Assembly (NCBI RefSeq): GCF_004054195.1
Contig: NZ_SBIW01000003.1
Location: forward strand, 124,001-188,000
Reading direction: 5' to 3'
DNA length: 64,000 nt
From: Mucilaginibacter gilvus
GTDB taxonomy: Bacteria > Bacteroidota > Bacteroidia > Sphingobacteriales > Sphingobacteriaceae
The stretch's first letter is position 1. The number at the start of each line of letters is the position of its first letter. Positions 26,735 to 35,931 of the stretch are shown here, in pieces. The notes under the pieces are model-generated. The model was not told the DNA's origin and made no database searches. It saw only the letters and a list, made by a program, of their open reading frames with translations. Made by a program: the position numbers and the translations under genes.

Positions 26735-28645
26735 TTATTTATAGCTTCTTACGGTTAATGATACGTTTTCAAATACCAGGGGCTCTTTATGTAGTTCATG
26801 TTGAGCATCAGCGCCTTTCCATTCCCATGCGGATACATAGCAATAATCATGGTCGTTACGCAACGCTTCACCGTCCGGGGTTTGGTATTCTTCACGGAAA
26901 TGCGCCCCGCAGGATTCTTCGCGGCTTAAAGCATCCTCGCACATCAGTATGCCCAAATCAAGATAATCGGCCACGCGACCTGCTTTTTCCAATTCACTGT
27001 TTATGGTATGATCACCTGTTATTTTTAGTTCTTTATAGAATTGGTCGCGTAGTGTTTTGATAGATACGATTGCCTTTTCTAAACTATCTTTTGTCCGGGA
27101 TAACCCGCAGCCATCATAAAGCAATTTGCCTAAGGTTTTATGGAAATGGTCGGCAGAGAGGTGCCCGTTGATGTTTAAAAACTGCTGCAATTGTTTTTTT
27201 ACCACTTGCTCCGCCTCGGCAAATGCGGGGTGATCGGTGGTAATCTTTTCGGCTTTTAATTCGCCGGCTAAATAATTGGGGATGCTGTAGGGCGCGATGA
27301 AATAACCGTCTACCGAGGCCTGCAGCAAAGAGTTTGCGCCAAGCCGGTTTGCGCCATGGTCGGCAAAGTTGGCCTCGCCTAACGCGAATAAGCCGGGTAT
27401 CGTCGTCATCAATTCATAATCAACCCAAAGCCCGCCCATGGTAAAGTGTGCCGCAGGCGAAATGAGCATGGGCTCATTGTAAGCGTTTACAGCGTTTATC
27501 TTATCGTACATCTTAAACAGGTTGCTGTACTTCTCTTTTATCTTTTCCTTGCCCTGCTCTTTGATGGCTTTTGAAAAATCAAGGAACACGGCGTTTTTCA
27601 TCACACCAACCCCGCAACCTGCATCTATACGCTCTTTGGCAGCGCGCGATGAGATATCGCGAGGGGCTAAATTGCCGAAAGTTGGATAACGGCGTTCCAA
27701 ATAGTAATCTCTTTCATCTTCGGGAATATCGTTTGGTTTGCGTTCATCGCGGGCTTTTTTAGGCACCCAGATGCGCCCATCGTTGCGTAAAGATTCCGAC
27801 ATCAGCGTTAACTTGGATTGATGCTCGCCCGATTGCGGCAAACAGGTAGGGTGGAACTGGATCCAGCTAACGCCACTCATGTACGCGCCCTTTTTATGCG
27901 CCCGCCAAATGGCAGATGTATTGCAGCCCATAGCCAAGGTAGAGAGGTAATACACCTTACCATATCCGCCGCTTGCCAATACTACTGCATTCGCGGCGTG
28001 GCGTTCTATCTCGCCGGTCACCAAATCGCGGGTGATAATGCCTTTGGCTTTACCGTCTATCACCACCAGGTCCAGCATCTCATGGCGGGTGTAGGTTTTT
28101 ACTTTGTTTGCACCAACCTGCCGCATTAATGCCTGGTACGCTCCTAATAACAGCTGTTGTCCGGTTTGGCCGCGTGCATAAAAGGTTCGGGAAACCTGCA
28201 CACCACCAAAGGAACGGTTGTTTAAATAGCCGCCGTATTCTCTCGCGAATGGAACGCCCTGCGCCACGGCCTGGTCTATCAGGTTGGCAGAACATTCTGC
28301 CAGCCTGTAAACGTTGGCTTCGCGAGATCGGAAGTCGCCGCCTTTTATGGTATCAGAAAACATGCGAAAAACGCTGTCGCCATCATTTTTATAATTTTTG
28401 GCTGCGTTTACCCCGCCTTGCGCTGCAACACTATGCGCCCGGCGCGGCGAATCCTGGAAACAGAACGACTTAACATTATAACCCAGTTCGCCAAGCGATG
28501 CCGCGCAGGACGCGCCTGCCAAACCGGTGCCCACCACAATTACGTCAAGCTTTTTTCGGTTAGCCGGGTTTACCAGTTTTACGTGTTCTTTATAATTGTC
28601 CCACTTATCGGCAAGGTTGCCTTCGGGTATTTTTGATTCTAACAT
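26735..28645 (-). CDS. sdhA: Succinate dehydrogenase / fumarate reductase flavoprotein subunit
   Basis: The catalytic subunit interconverting succinate and fumarate. 636 residues: FAD-binding [22 protein letters not shown] at the N-terminus, the covalent-FAD histidine in [17 protein letters not shown], substrate residues in [11 protein letters not shown] and [15 protein letters not shown], and the C-terminal helical domain with [15 protein letters not shown]. The length fits the non-classical complex II of Bacteroidota with a single large anchor subunit. It is translated between sdhC (5-bp gap) and sdhB (9-bp gap). Confidence 0.95.
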   Translation of the reverse strand: MLESKIPEGNLADKWDNYKEHVKLVNPANRKKLDVIVVGTGLAGASCAASLGELGYNVKSFCFQDSPRRAHSVAAQGGVNAAKNYKNDGDSVFRMFSDTIKGGDFRSREANVYRLAECSANLIDQAVAQGVPFAREYGGYLNNRSFGGVQVSRTFYARGQTGQQLLLGAYQALMRQVGANKVKTYTRHEMLDLVVIDGKAKGIITRDLVTGEIERHAANAVVLASGGYGKVYYLSTLAMGCNTSAIWRAHKKGAYMSGVSWIQFHPTCLPQSGEHQSKLTLMSESLRNDGRIWVPKKARDERKPNDIPEDERDYYLERRYPTFGNLAPRDISSRAAKERIDAGCGVGVMKNAVFLDFSKAIKEQGKEKIKEKYSNLFKMYDKINAVNAYNEPMLISPAAHFTMGGLWVDYELMTTIPGLFALGEANFADHGANRLGANSLLQASVDGYFIAPYSIPNYLAGELKAEKITTDHPAFAEAEQVVKKQLQQFLNINGHLSADHFHKTLGKLLYDGCGLSRTKDSLEKAIVSIKTLRDQFYKELKITGDHTINSELEKAGRVADYLDLGILMCEDALSREESCGAHFREEYQTPDGEALRNDHDYCYVSAWEWKGADAQHELHKEPLVFENVSLTVRSYK

Positions 28646-28650
28646 GGTGA

Positions 28651-29310
28651 TCAGTTATTAAAATAAACAACAATGGGTATCAGCATAAAGCCGCCGGTAA
28701 TAAAAGCGGTGTAAACCCATCCGGTATAACGTACCAGTTTTACATATTTGGGATGGTAAAGGCCCAGCGTACGGGCTGCGCTGAAAAAGCCATGCAACAG
28801 GTGAAAGCCTACAGCGATAAAGGATACCTCATAAATAAGCACGTACCACCATTCATGAAAGGTTAATACCACTACCGAATACATATCCTTATACCCTTGC
28901 TTATCAAGTGTCATCGTGGTGAAATCGGACACATACCAAAAATCTTTTAAGTGGATTACTAAAAAGACAAGGATCACCGTGCCCAGCAGACCCATGTTAC
29001 GGCTGGTCCAGGGACTAACATCAGCCCGTTTATCATAAGCGTATTTTGTACCATTGGCTTTTTTTGTTTTAAGTGCCAGGATGAGTGCATAAACCGCATG
29101 GGCAATAATGGAGATCAGCAGCACCCAGGAAATGATCTTGATACCCATATTCCCCGCCAATAAATGCGAGTACCAGTTAAATTGTTCTTTAGCCTCGGCA
29201 GGGGATAACAGCAATTGCAGGTTGCCCAGCAAATGTATCACCAGGAAAAAACAAAGGAACAGCCCCGTGCCGGCCATCACGAGTTTATATTGAATGGTGG
29301 ATTGTTTCAT
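28651..29310 (-). CDS. sdhC: Succinate dehydrogenase cytochrome b558 subunit
   Basis: The diheme membrane anchor of complex II. The start was taken at ATG 29310 ([35 protein letters not shown]); an upstream TTG adds six residues. 219 residues with five membrane helices. Heme-ligand candidates lie in [39 protein letters not shown] and [15 protein letters not shown]. The single large anchor identifies the b558 class found in Bacteroidota and Bacillus. It sits 46 bp downstream of the DASS carrier gene with no promoter visible, so it is part of the same transcript. Confidence 0.93.
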   Translation of the reverse strand: MKQSTIQYKLVMAGTGLFLCFFLVIHLLGNLQLLLSPAEAKEQFNWYSHLLAGNMGIKIISWVLLISIIAHAVYALILALKTKKANGTKYAYDKRADVSPWTSRNMGLLGTVILVFLVIHLKDFWYVSDFTTMTLDKQGYKDMYSVVVLTFHEWWYVLIYEVSFIAVGFHLLHGFFSAARTLGLYHPKYVKLVRYTGWVYTAFITGGFMLIPIVVYFNN

Positions 29311-29356
29311 AATTGATTGTATCGGCAATAATTATTTGTAAAGAATTTAGTATCGG

Positions 29357-30787
29357 TTACCATAAACCAATTACCTTCCACCATAAACCGCCTACCAGGA
29401 ACCAAACCAGCAGGAATAGTACGCTCATAAAAAAGCCCTGTTTCCACCAGTCTTTCATATCCACATAAGTGCTGCCGAAGAATATGGGAGCGGGGCCGTG
29501 CCCGTAATGCGTTAAAGAACCCATCAACGTGGGGCAGGCACCTAAAAAGATAGCAAGCATTGGCCCGGGGATGCCCACCGCTATACCAACCGCTAAAAAC
29601 ACGGAATACATGGCCGCTACCTGCGCCGTTGCACTGGCGAACATATAGTGGCAGTAAGAATAAACCAGTATGATGAGCGGGAACGCCAGTTGCCAGCTGA
29701 ACTGCTTCATGCTGCCGCCTACCAGGTGGCCAAACCAACCGATCAATCCTAACGAGTTGAGGTAAGAGCCCATCATTACCAAGGCAGAGAACCAAACGAT
29801 GGTATCCCACGCGCCTTTTTCAGATTTTACATCTTCCCAGGTGAGTACGCCGCAAAGCAGCAGAACACATAAGCCGATGAGCGCGCCGGTAGTAGCATCG
29901 ATAGACATGAGGTTACCGAAGATCCAAAGAACCAACAGGATAATAAAGGTGGCTACCATTAGCCATTCCTGTAGGGTTATCTTGCCCATTTCCTTTAGCT
30001 TGGCCGCGGCCATCGCAGGCGCTTCCTTAGTTTGCTTCAGTTCGGGCGGATAAAATTTATAAAGAAATAAGGGCACTAACATAAAGCAAACCAAACCCGG
30101 TATTGCTGCTGCCATTGCCCAGCTTCCCCAGGTGATATCTACGCCCAGATCGTGCGCGAATTTTTGCGCCATCGGGTTACTGGCCGTGGCGGTTAAAAAC
30201 ATTACTGACGTGATCATATTGGCGTTGTAGCTGCTAAGCGTGAGGAACGCGCCAATCTTGCGATGGGTTTCGGGTTTCTCCGGCTCGCTGCCCATGTTCA
30301 CCGCAATGGATTTCATGATGGGGAAAATTACCCCACCAGCCCTCGCCGTATTACTGGGTATGGCCGGTGCCAGTATCAGGTCGGCCGTGTTTAAGCCATA
30401 AGCTAAACCTAACGTACTTTTACCGAATAGCTTAATAAAATTATAAGCAAGCCGGTTGCCAAGCCCTGTTTTAATAAAGCCGCGGGCTATAAAAAATGCC
30501 AGCCCGATGAGCCAAATAGTGGAGTTTCCAAAACCGCTTAGCGCGTTTTTAATAGCATCTATTGGTTTGCCCGGAGCCAGTACCTGGGTTGCCGCGCAAA
30601 GGGTGATGCCCAGCATGGCCATAGTGCCCATAGGTGCTGCTTTAAGGATAATACCCACAATGGTTGCCACAAAAATAGCGAGCAGATGCCAGGCGTTGGA
30701 TTTAACGCCCTCGGGTGCCGGAATGAACCAGATAACCAGGCCAACCACCAATGTGATGGCGAACGATTTTAAATTGATCTCTTTCAT
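29357..30787 (-). CDS. DASS-family (SLC13/CitT-like) dicarboxylate transporter
   Basis: An inner-membrane carrier of C4-dicarboxylates or citrate. 476 residues with about 12 hydrophobic segments and the family signatures ALSGFGNSTIWLIGLAFFIARGFIKTGLGNRLAY and LAPAIPSNTARAGGVIFPI; the second half has the inverted-repeat counterpart SATAQVAAMYSVFLAVG. Members of the CitT/TtdT branch exchange fumarate or tartrate for succinate, which would suit fumarate respiration. It lies nine bases after the porin gene and 46 bp before sdhC. Substrate assignment rests on this context. Confidence 0.9.
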   Translation of the reverse strand: MKEINLKSFAITLVVGLVIWFIPAPEGVKSNAWHLLAIFVATIVGIILKAAPMGTMAMLGITLCAATQVLAPGKPIDAIKNALSGFGNSTIWLIGLAFFIARGFIKTGLGNRLAYNFIKLFGKSTLGLAYGLNTADLILAPAIPSNTARAGGVIFPIMKSIAVNMGSEPEKPETHRKIGAFLTLSSYNANMITSVMFLTATASNPMAQKFAHDLGVDITWGSWAMAAAIPGLVCFMLVPLFLYKFYPPELKQTKEAPAMAAAKLKEMGKITLQEWLMVATFIILLVLWIFGNLMSIDATTGALIGLCVLLLCGVLTWEDVKSEKGAWDTIVWFSALVMMGSYLNSLGLIGWFGHLVGGSMKQFSWQLAFPLIILVYSYCHYMFASATAQVAAMYSVFLAVGIAVGIPGPMLAIFLGACPTLMGSLTHYGHGPAPIFFGSTYVDMKDWWKQGFFMSVLFLLVWFLVGGLWWKVIGLW

Positions 30788-30796
30788 GATAGTAAA

Positions 30797-31942
30797 TTAA
30801 AAGCGTACCTGTAGTTGGAGATAAGCCAGGTTGTGGTTATAAGCAGTAGTAAGGGGTATGTTTTTTTGGTAAAGGTCGATAGACACGCCTAATTGCAGCG
30901 CGGCATAAAAATCATCAGCGAAGATGAGCGACACGTTGGGAATAACTGTTTGCCTTGAATTATGGTTGAGCCTATAATTCTCGTTAAAATATTCGTACCG
31001 CGAGGAGAACTCAATTGCTCTTACCCTGCGCATGTTATAATTGTAACGCACTATTGGGAATATATAAAAACCCTGCATCCGCACATCGCTTAGCGTAGGC
31101 TTCACGGTTAGAGCATTATATAAAGCGAAGTTTGTACCGGTTTTATATTCGCCGCCTAAGGAAAACTCCCATCGGTCGTTAAGCGTTACGCCGCCCTTTA
31201 CGTCAATACCCAGCGCAGTGCCGGTGCCTGCGCCAAGGCTTCCCTGCGCGGCATTTACGCCGATGGTTAAGCCTTTAAGCACATCGGCTTCCAGCCGCCC
31301 GTAAAAGTTTTTGGTATTGTCGTTATCGGTAGCCTGGTTGCGGTTGTTGCCATTGTAAGCCCCTGCATAGTAGCGCAGTTGGCCACCCTTATTAATATTA
31401 CCAAATATGGCAACACCCGTTTGGAAGCTCTGCCAGCCGCTTGCACCAAAGGCGTAGTATTGATTGGAATAATCCAGCGTGCGGATGATATCGTTAGGTA
31501 CAACATCTTCAATGCCAAAAAACGGCCTGAATTGGCCCGCCTGCACATTTAAGTACTTGCTCAACGTGTATTTTACGTAAGCATTTTCTAATACCTTGTT
31601 AGCCGGATCGCTGCTGAACTCCGCGAAGTTGACAAGCAAATTCGCCGAAAAGTGGTCGTTTACGGTGCCTTTTACCACAAAGCGCACACGCTTTAGCATA
31701 AAGGTGTTGGTAATTTTACCCGTAGCAGCTGCCGGGTCGAAATTCTTGCCGTTTACATCTACATTTTTGGTAAGCGAGCTAAGGTATCTTGCCTGTAAAA
31801 GACCGGCAAAGGTGATAGACCTTTTGTAGGAGGAGAAATTTTTAATGGTATCAGTATTCACTTTCGGCGTTGCCGTTAGTTGCTGTGCCGAAACCTGTAA
31901 ACAGGCAAATATCATGAGGATCGGAAGGGTAAAATTTTTCAC
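30797..31942 (-). CDS. Outer-membrane porin (OprO/P-like beta-barrel)
   Basis: 381 residues: a signal peptide (MKNFTLPILMIFACLQVSAQQ), then a beta-barrel with alternating strands, an N-terminal strand SITFAGLLQARYLSS and a C-terminal strand ending in F (LAYLQLQVRF), as required for barrel insertion. The KRVRFVVKGTVNDHFSANLLVNFA block resembles phosphate-selective porins O/P. As first gene of the carrier-fumarate reductase operon it probably admits dicarboxylates through the outer membrane (inference from position). Tandem FNR-like boxes and a -7 element lie upstream (31978-32043). Confidence 0.87.
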   Translation of the reverse strand: MKNFTLPILMIFACLQVSAQQLTATPKVNTDTIKNFSSYKRSITFAGLLQARYLSSLTKNVDVNGKNFDPAAATGKITNTFMLKRVRFVVKGTVNDHFSANLLVNFAEFSSDPANKVLENAYVKYTLSKYLNVQAGQFRPFFGIEDVVPNDIIRTLDYSNQYYAFGASGWQSFQTGVAIFGNINKGGQLRYYAGAYNGNNRNQATDNDNTKNFYGRLEADVLKGLTIGVNAAQGSLGAGTGTALGIDVKGGVTLNDRWEFSLGGEYKTGTNFALYNALTVKPTLSDVRMQGFYIFPIVRYNYNMRRVRAIEFSSRYEYFNENYRLNHNSRQTVIPNVSLIFADDFYAALQLGVSIDLYQKNIPLTTAYNHNLAYLQLQVRF

Positions 31943-31977
31943 ATGGAGATGATAAAAGAACGTTTGATTTATTACTG

Positions 31978-32043
31978 TAAAGGTGATGTGATAAGGCAGG
32001 TTAAAACGTGACCCGGCACATTGGTTAAAATGATGCGGGTCAC
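31978..32043 (-). promoter_or_regulatory. Promoter of the porin-carrier-fumarate reductase operon with tandem FNR-like boxes
   Basis: Minus strand: distal box GTGAC-CCGC-ATCAT (32030-32043), proximal box ATGTG-CCGG-GTCAC (32008-32021, one poor half), centres exactly 22 bp apart, and a -7 element CACCTTTA (31978-31985). Distances from box centres to the first base of the -7 element are 51.5 and 29.5 bp, equal to those at ldh and the fixL-like gene. Confidence 0.78.
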
Positions 32044-32056
32044 TTAAAGAGGGGTA

Positions 32057-33487
32057 TTACAGGGTGCCGACCATGTTTACGGGGTTTACCCACTGGTCGA
32101 ATTGTTCGCTGGTAAGCAATTTTAGCCCAATGGCCGATTCGCGAAGCGACAGGTTCTCGCGCATTGCTTTTTGGGCGATCTTGGCGGAGTTTTCGTACCC
32201 CACATGCGGGTTTAAGGCTGTTACCAGCATCAGCGATTCTTCGAGGTGTTTTTTGATACCATCGTAATTGGGTTCTATCCCTGCGGCGCAATGCTCGTTA
32301 AAGGAAGCGCACGCTTCGCCTATTAAACGGGCAGACTGCAGAAAATTTGCAGCCATAACCGGCTTAAATACATTTAGCTGGAACTGGCCGTTGGAGCCGG
32401 CAATGGTAATGGCGACATCGTTACCCATCACCTGCGAGGCCACCATAGTAACCGCTTCGTTTTGTGTGGGGTTTATCTTGCCCGGCATAATTGACGACCC
32501 CGGTTCATTCTCCGGCAAATGCAACTCGCCAATACTGCAACGTGGGCCTGATGCCAGCATACGGATATTGTTGGCAATCATCATCAGCGATACGGCTATT
32601 TGTTTTAGCGCACCGTGGCTTTCCACAATAGCATCATGGGCAGATAGTGCTTCAAATTTGTTATCGGCCGTGCGGAAAGGCAGGTTGGTGAATTGGGCAA
32701 TATAATCAGCTACTTTTACATCATAGCCCTCGGGGGTATTCATACCCGTACCTACAGCCGAACCGCCAAGTGCCAGTTCAGACAGGTGATCGAGCGTGTT
32801 GCCCAAAGCCCTTAACCCATGATCCAGTTGAGATACATAGCCGGATATTTCCTGCCCCAGTGTTAGGGGCGTAGCATCCATTAAATGGGTCCGGCCAATT
32901 TTTACCACATCCTTAAAAGCCACTGATTTTGCTTTCAAAGTATCGCGCAATCTTTCAATCCCCGGTATCGTAACATAGATTAGCATCTTGTAAGCCGCTA
33001 TATGCATAGCCGTTGGGAAAGTATCGTTAGATGACTGCGACTTATTTACATCATCATTGGGGTGGATGATCGTTTCGCTATCGCCAAGCGAACCGCCGTG
33101 CATTACATGAGCACGGTTTGCAATAACCTCGTTCAAATTCATGTTAGATTGCGTGCCCGAACCTGTTTGCCATATCACCAGTGGAAATTCATCGGCCAGT
33201 TTGCCTGCTAATATTTCATCGCACACCATTGATATCAGGTCGCGCTTTTCCGCAGGTAGCACATCCAGGTCGGCATTGGCGTAGGCAGCAGCTTTTTTCA
33301 GGTAGGCAAAAGCCTCAATGATCTCGGCAGGCATAGATGCGTTAGGGCCGATCTTGAAGTTATTACGGGAGCGTTCGGTTTGTGCGCCCCAGTACTTTTC
33401 GGCAGGCACCTGCACCTGGCCCATCGAGTCGTGCTCTGTTCTGAAATGTGGCTCGGTATCGGGAATGTTTAACGTTAAAGTTGACAT
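32057..33487 (-). CDS. fumC: Class II fumarate hydratase
   Basis: The oxygen-stable, iron-free fumarase interconverting malate and fumarate. 476 residues with the superfamily signature [16 protein letters not shown], the substrate blocks [12 protein letters not shown] and [17 protein letters not shown], and [14 protein letters not shown]. The normal length and ends exclude aspartase, which lacks this N-terminal pattern. It lies 114 bp upstream of the porin operon and has its own tandem FNR-like boxes. In reverse (malate to fumarate) it would feed the fumarate reductase encoded next door. Confidence 0.95.
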   Translation of the reverse strand: MSTLTLNIPDTEPHFRTEHDSMGQVQVPAEKYWGAQTERSRNNFKIGPNASMPAEIIEAFAYLKKAAAYANADLDVLPAEKRDLISMVCDEILAGKLADEFPLVIWQTGSGTQSNMNLNEVIANRAHVMHGGSLGDSETIIHPNDDVNKSQSSNDTFPTAMHIAAYKMLIYVTIPGIERLRDTLKAKSVAFKDVVKIGRTHLMDATPLTLGQEISGYVSQLDHGLRALGNTLDHLSELALGGSAVGTGMNTPEGYDVKVADYIAQFTNLPFRTADNKFEALSAHDAIVESHGALKQIAVSLMMIANNIRMLASGPRCSIGELHLPENEPGSSIMPGKINPTQNEAVTMVASQVMGNDVAITIAGSNGQFQLNVFKPVMAANFLQSARLIGEACASFNEHCAAGIEPNYDGIKKHLEESLMLVTALNPHVGYENSAKIAQKAMRENLSLRESAIGLKLLTSEQFDQWVNPVNMVGTL

Positions 33488-33510
33488 AGGATGTTTTGTT
33501 TGATGTGCCG

Positions 33511-33575
33511 TAAAGGTGGCCCATTAAAAACGGGCAGGGATGATGGCCGTCAACAAACACCATGATGTTAGTCAC
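33511..33575 (-). promoter_or_regulatory. fumC promoter with tandem FNR-like boxes
   Basis: Minus strand: distal GTGAC-TAAC-ATCAT (33562-33575), proximal TTGAC-GGCC-ATCAT (33540-33553), 22 bp apart; -7 element CACCTTTA at 33511-33518. Both boxes are strong. Distances to the -7 element are 50.5 and 28.5 bp, one base shorter than at the other promoters. Confidence 0.78.
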
Positions 33576-33580
33576 ATATT

Positions 33581-33606
33581 AAAACCTTTGGTTCAACCAA
33601 GGTTTT
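33581..33606 (-). terminator. Probable terminator of the first L,D-transpeptidase gene
   Basis: AAAACCTTtGGTT-c-AACCAAGGTTTT: a 12-bp stem with a single bulged T, starting four bases after the stop codon at 33610. The minus-strand continuation is only moderately T-rich. Confidence 0.5.
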
Positions 33607-33609
33607 CAC

Positions 33610-35214
33610 TCAATTAACATTGGTCCCTAACAGCAGCATATCTGCAAGGCGTTGGTCCAGGTTGTAAATATCTTTCCTAAAATTAAGGTGACCTCCGCGG
33701 TCTGCAAAGGCGGTAAAGTAGGCGATAAACACGGGTACTTTTTTAATTAATGTTACATACCGCTCTTTCCCAGCATGCATACTTTGGCTGATTTTTGTGT
33801 CGTCCCAGTTAGCGTTGTCCTTTAGTAAAAAGGCAGCAAATTTAGCGGGCTCGGCTATGCGGATACAACCATGGCTAAACGCCCTGGATGTTTCGCCGAA
33901 TAATGATTTTGATGGGGTATCGTGCAGGTAAATGTTATAGCTGTTTGGAAACAGGAATTTAACCAATCCCAAAGAATTATCATCACCGGGTTTTTGCCTA
34001 ACCAGGGGCAACCCGTTCTGGCGCCCTATAATTTCCATGTTATGCTCCGATAAATAGGCGTTGTTTCTCTTTATGCCCGGGAGCACTTCATTGGTTAATA
34101 TCCCCGGTGGTACATTCCAATAAGGGCTAAACACCACGTATTGTATCTCGCCATAAAACGCTGTTGTAGGGTGCTGGGTTTTACCAACAACTACGCTGCA
34201 ACTCCACAGCAGGCTATCGGCATGGTAAACATGCATTTTAAATTCGGGGATGTTAACAGCTACGTAATCGGCATTTAAATTTACCGGCAACCAGCGGCTC
34301 CTTTCCATGTTTACCAATATCTGTTTTATCCGTGCCTGTAAGGGCACGTTCAGTTCGGCTACAGTCTCCTTGTTTAAAAGCCCGTTAACAGTAAGCCCGT
34401 GCCTGTCCTGGAATACTTTTATGCCGTTTTGCAATTGGGCATCGTAAGCATTGGATAATGTATCGCCGGCAAAATCCTCCAGTTTATATAAGCGAGCCCT
34501 AATCAATCGCAATGTTGAAGCAGTATCGCCCAGGGCCCATTTCCTGGTGGTGATAATGGGGAGCCATTTGTCTTTAGCTTGTAACTGGCTATACTTTCTT
34601 AAAAAGGTTCTTAATAATTCATATTGGCGGTAAACCGGTTCTTTTGCCAATAGTTGCTTACCCGGTGCTTTCAACAAGCTATCGAGGTAGGCGCTATACG
34701 CTACTTTTTTCCTCGGCAATAGCCATCCGCTTGCTTTGCTGGCTGCCACATCGATGCCCTCATAAACCGCTTTCGAAAAATTAAAGTACTGGGCGGTAAG
34801 CATCAGTTCCTGTTGTATATCAGGCTGGTGGTCCTTTTTATTTGGTTCTGCCTGGTTTATTAAGGAGTCGAGCGCGGGCTGATAGGGGGTAGCTTTGCTA
34901 AGCCCATCACTTTTAAAATTCAGGATCCTGCTGATTAAATTGCTCGCCTGCTCAATAAGTGTCCCGTTTTCAAACCATGCGTAGGCAAACCCCCTCTGCC
35001 TGTAGAAATCAGTAACCTCGGTTTCGTTTATTTTTAGTAGAGGATAGTGCTTAAAAAAGCCTGAAATTTGTACGCTGTCCAAGATCATGGCGGTGTACTG
35101 TTGCTCAGGTGGTGCTCCTCCGGACATTTTTTTGGTCGGTACCTGCGCACACCCCGTTAACGAGGCGCAGGTTGCAACAACTGCTAAAAGAGAATTAATA
35201 AGATACGTTTTCAT
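33610..35214 (-). CDS. L,D-transpeptidase (YcbB/LdtD-like), lipoprotein
   Basis: Forms 3-3 (or lipoprotein) cross-links in peptidoglycan in the periplasm. The start is ATG 35214 (MKTYLINSLLAVVATCASLTGC), giving a lipobox LTGC. Order: N-terminal scaffold domain (about 40-270), peptidoglycan-binding repeat (NGIKVFQDRHGLTVNGLLNKETVAELN), and the YkuD catalytic domain with YLHDTPSKSLFGETSRAFSHGCIRI, the Cys in HGCIR being the nucleophile. The length of about 534 aa fits the large YcbB type. Its promoter carries FNR-like boxes, linking wall remodelling to the low-oxygen island. Confidence 0.92.
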   Translation of the reverse strand: MKTYLINSLLAVVATCASLTGCAQVPTKKMSGGAPPEQQYTAMILDSVQISGFFKHYPLLKINETEVTDFYRQRGFAYAWFENGTLIEQASNLISRILNFKSDGLSKATPYQPALDSLINQAEPNKKDHQPDIQQELMLTAQYFNFSKAVYEGIDVAASKASGWLLPRKKVAYSAYLDSLLKAPGKQLLAKEPVYRQYELLRTFLRKYSQLQAKDKWLPIITTRKWALGDTASTLRLIRARLYKLEDFAGDTLSNAYDAQLQNGIKVFQDRHGLTVNGLLNKETVAELNVPLQARIKQILVNMERSRWLPVNLNADYVAVNIPEFKMHVYHADSLLWSCSVVVGKTQHPTTAFYGEIQYVVFSPYWNVPPGILTNEVLPGIKRNNAYLSEHNMEIIGRQNGLPLVRQKPGDDNSLGLVKFLFPNSYNIYLHDTPSKSLFGETSRAFSHGCIRIAEPAKFAAFLLKDNANWDDTKISQSMHAGKERYVTLIKKVPVFIAYFTAFADRGGHLNFRKDIYNLDQRLADMLLLGTNVN

Positions 35215-35255
35215 AGGCAACAGGTTGCAAACAACGGAGTTGGTATTTGCATGCG

Positions 35256-35321
35256 CAAAGCTATGGTGATGTTACCAGGTATTAAATGACGTGGGTTGCC
35301 CCGTTAAGTGATTGGCGTCAC
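35256..35321 (-). promoter_or_regulatory. Promoter of the first L,D-transpeptidase gene with FNR-like box
   Basis: Minus strand: distal box GTGAC-GCCA-ATCAC (35308-35321, inside the symmetric AAGTGA-N6-TCACTT), a half box at the proximal position GCAAC-CCAC-GTCAT (35286-35299), and a perfect -7 element TAGCTTTG (35256-35263). The strong box centre is 51.5 bp from the -7 element. Confidence 0.75.
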
Positions 35322-35358
35322 TTATAAATAACCTATAGAAATGCTTTATAAAAAAGAT

Positions 35359-35784
35359 CTAATATTCCAGCCTGGCCGAATTAGCTGTGCCTAATATCTG
35401 CTCCAGTTTAGTGGTACTGATAGGTTTGGTGATAAAGTCCTTCACTATCGCGTAGCCCAAAGCGCGTTCGATATCCAGGTTAAAGATGGAAGATGTTATA
35501 ATATAAACTTTGGCGCCAACTACACTATCCAAATTTAAACGGTGGTATTCTTCCAGGAAATCCCAGCCGTTCATTACAGGCATTGTCAGATCTAAAAATA
35601 TAATATCCGGAAGAGTCCTGGCATTTTCTATCAGTGACTGCAAATAGTCAATAGCTTCTTCGCCGTTTAAACAAAACGCAAGCATTATATCTGCTGTAAC
35701 TTTAAGGGTTAGCCTTTCAAAAATGAAATTATTAATAACATCATCATCTATAACAAGCACATTCAGTGGCATATAACTATCCAT
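35359..35784 (-). CDS. Stand-alone response-regulator receiver protein
   Basis: About 141 residues, a single CheY-like receiver without output domain. The start was taken at ATG 35784 (MDSYMPLNVLVIDDD); a second ATG at 35772 is possible. Acidic pocket DDD, phospho-acceptor Asp in IIFLDLTMPVMNGWDF, switch Thr/Ser in YIITSSIF and Lys in DFITKPIS are all present. Such proteins of the Rcp1/CheY type act in phosphorelays or by protein contact. It lies between two L,D-transpeptidase genes; no FNR-like box pair was found before it. Its partner could be the heme-PAS kinase at 37706, but this is only proximity. Confidence 0.88.
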   Translation of the reverse strand: MDSYMPLNVLVIDDDVINNFIFERLTLKVTADIMLAFCLNGEEAIDYLQSLIENARTLPDIIFLDLTMPVMNGWDFLEEYHRLNLDSVVGAKVYIITSSIFNLDIERALGYAIVKDFITKPISTTKLEQILGTANSARLEY

Positions 35785-35931
35785 GTGTATACAACACACT
35801 ATGTTGTAATTGTTTTAATTAATTATCAACGAGAATTTTCAGGCCCTATTGCTACGCACATTCCAGGAGCCTTATTAGGTCCCCCCGAAGGAAATACTAT
35901 AATAAAAACGTTTTTTTTAAGATCCCAAAAA

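Noticed and set aside
35800..35931. FNR-like box before the stand-alone receiver gene
   Set aside because: A TTGAT half site is present on the minus strand, but there is no matching second half, no partner box 22 bp away and no -7 element at the fixed distance.
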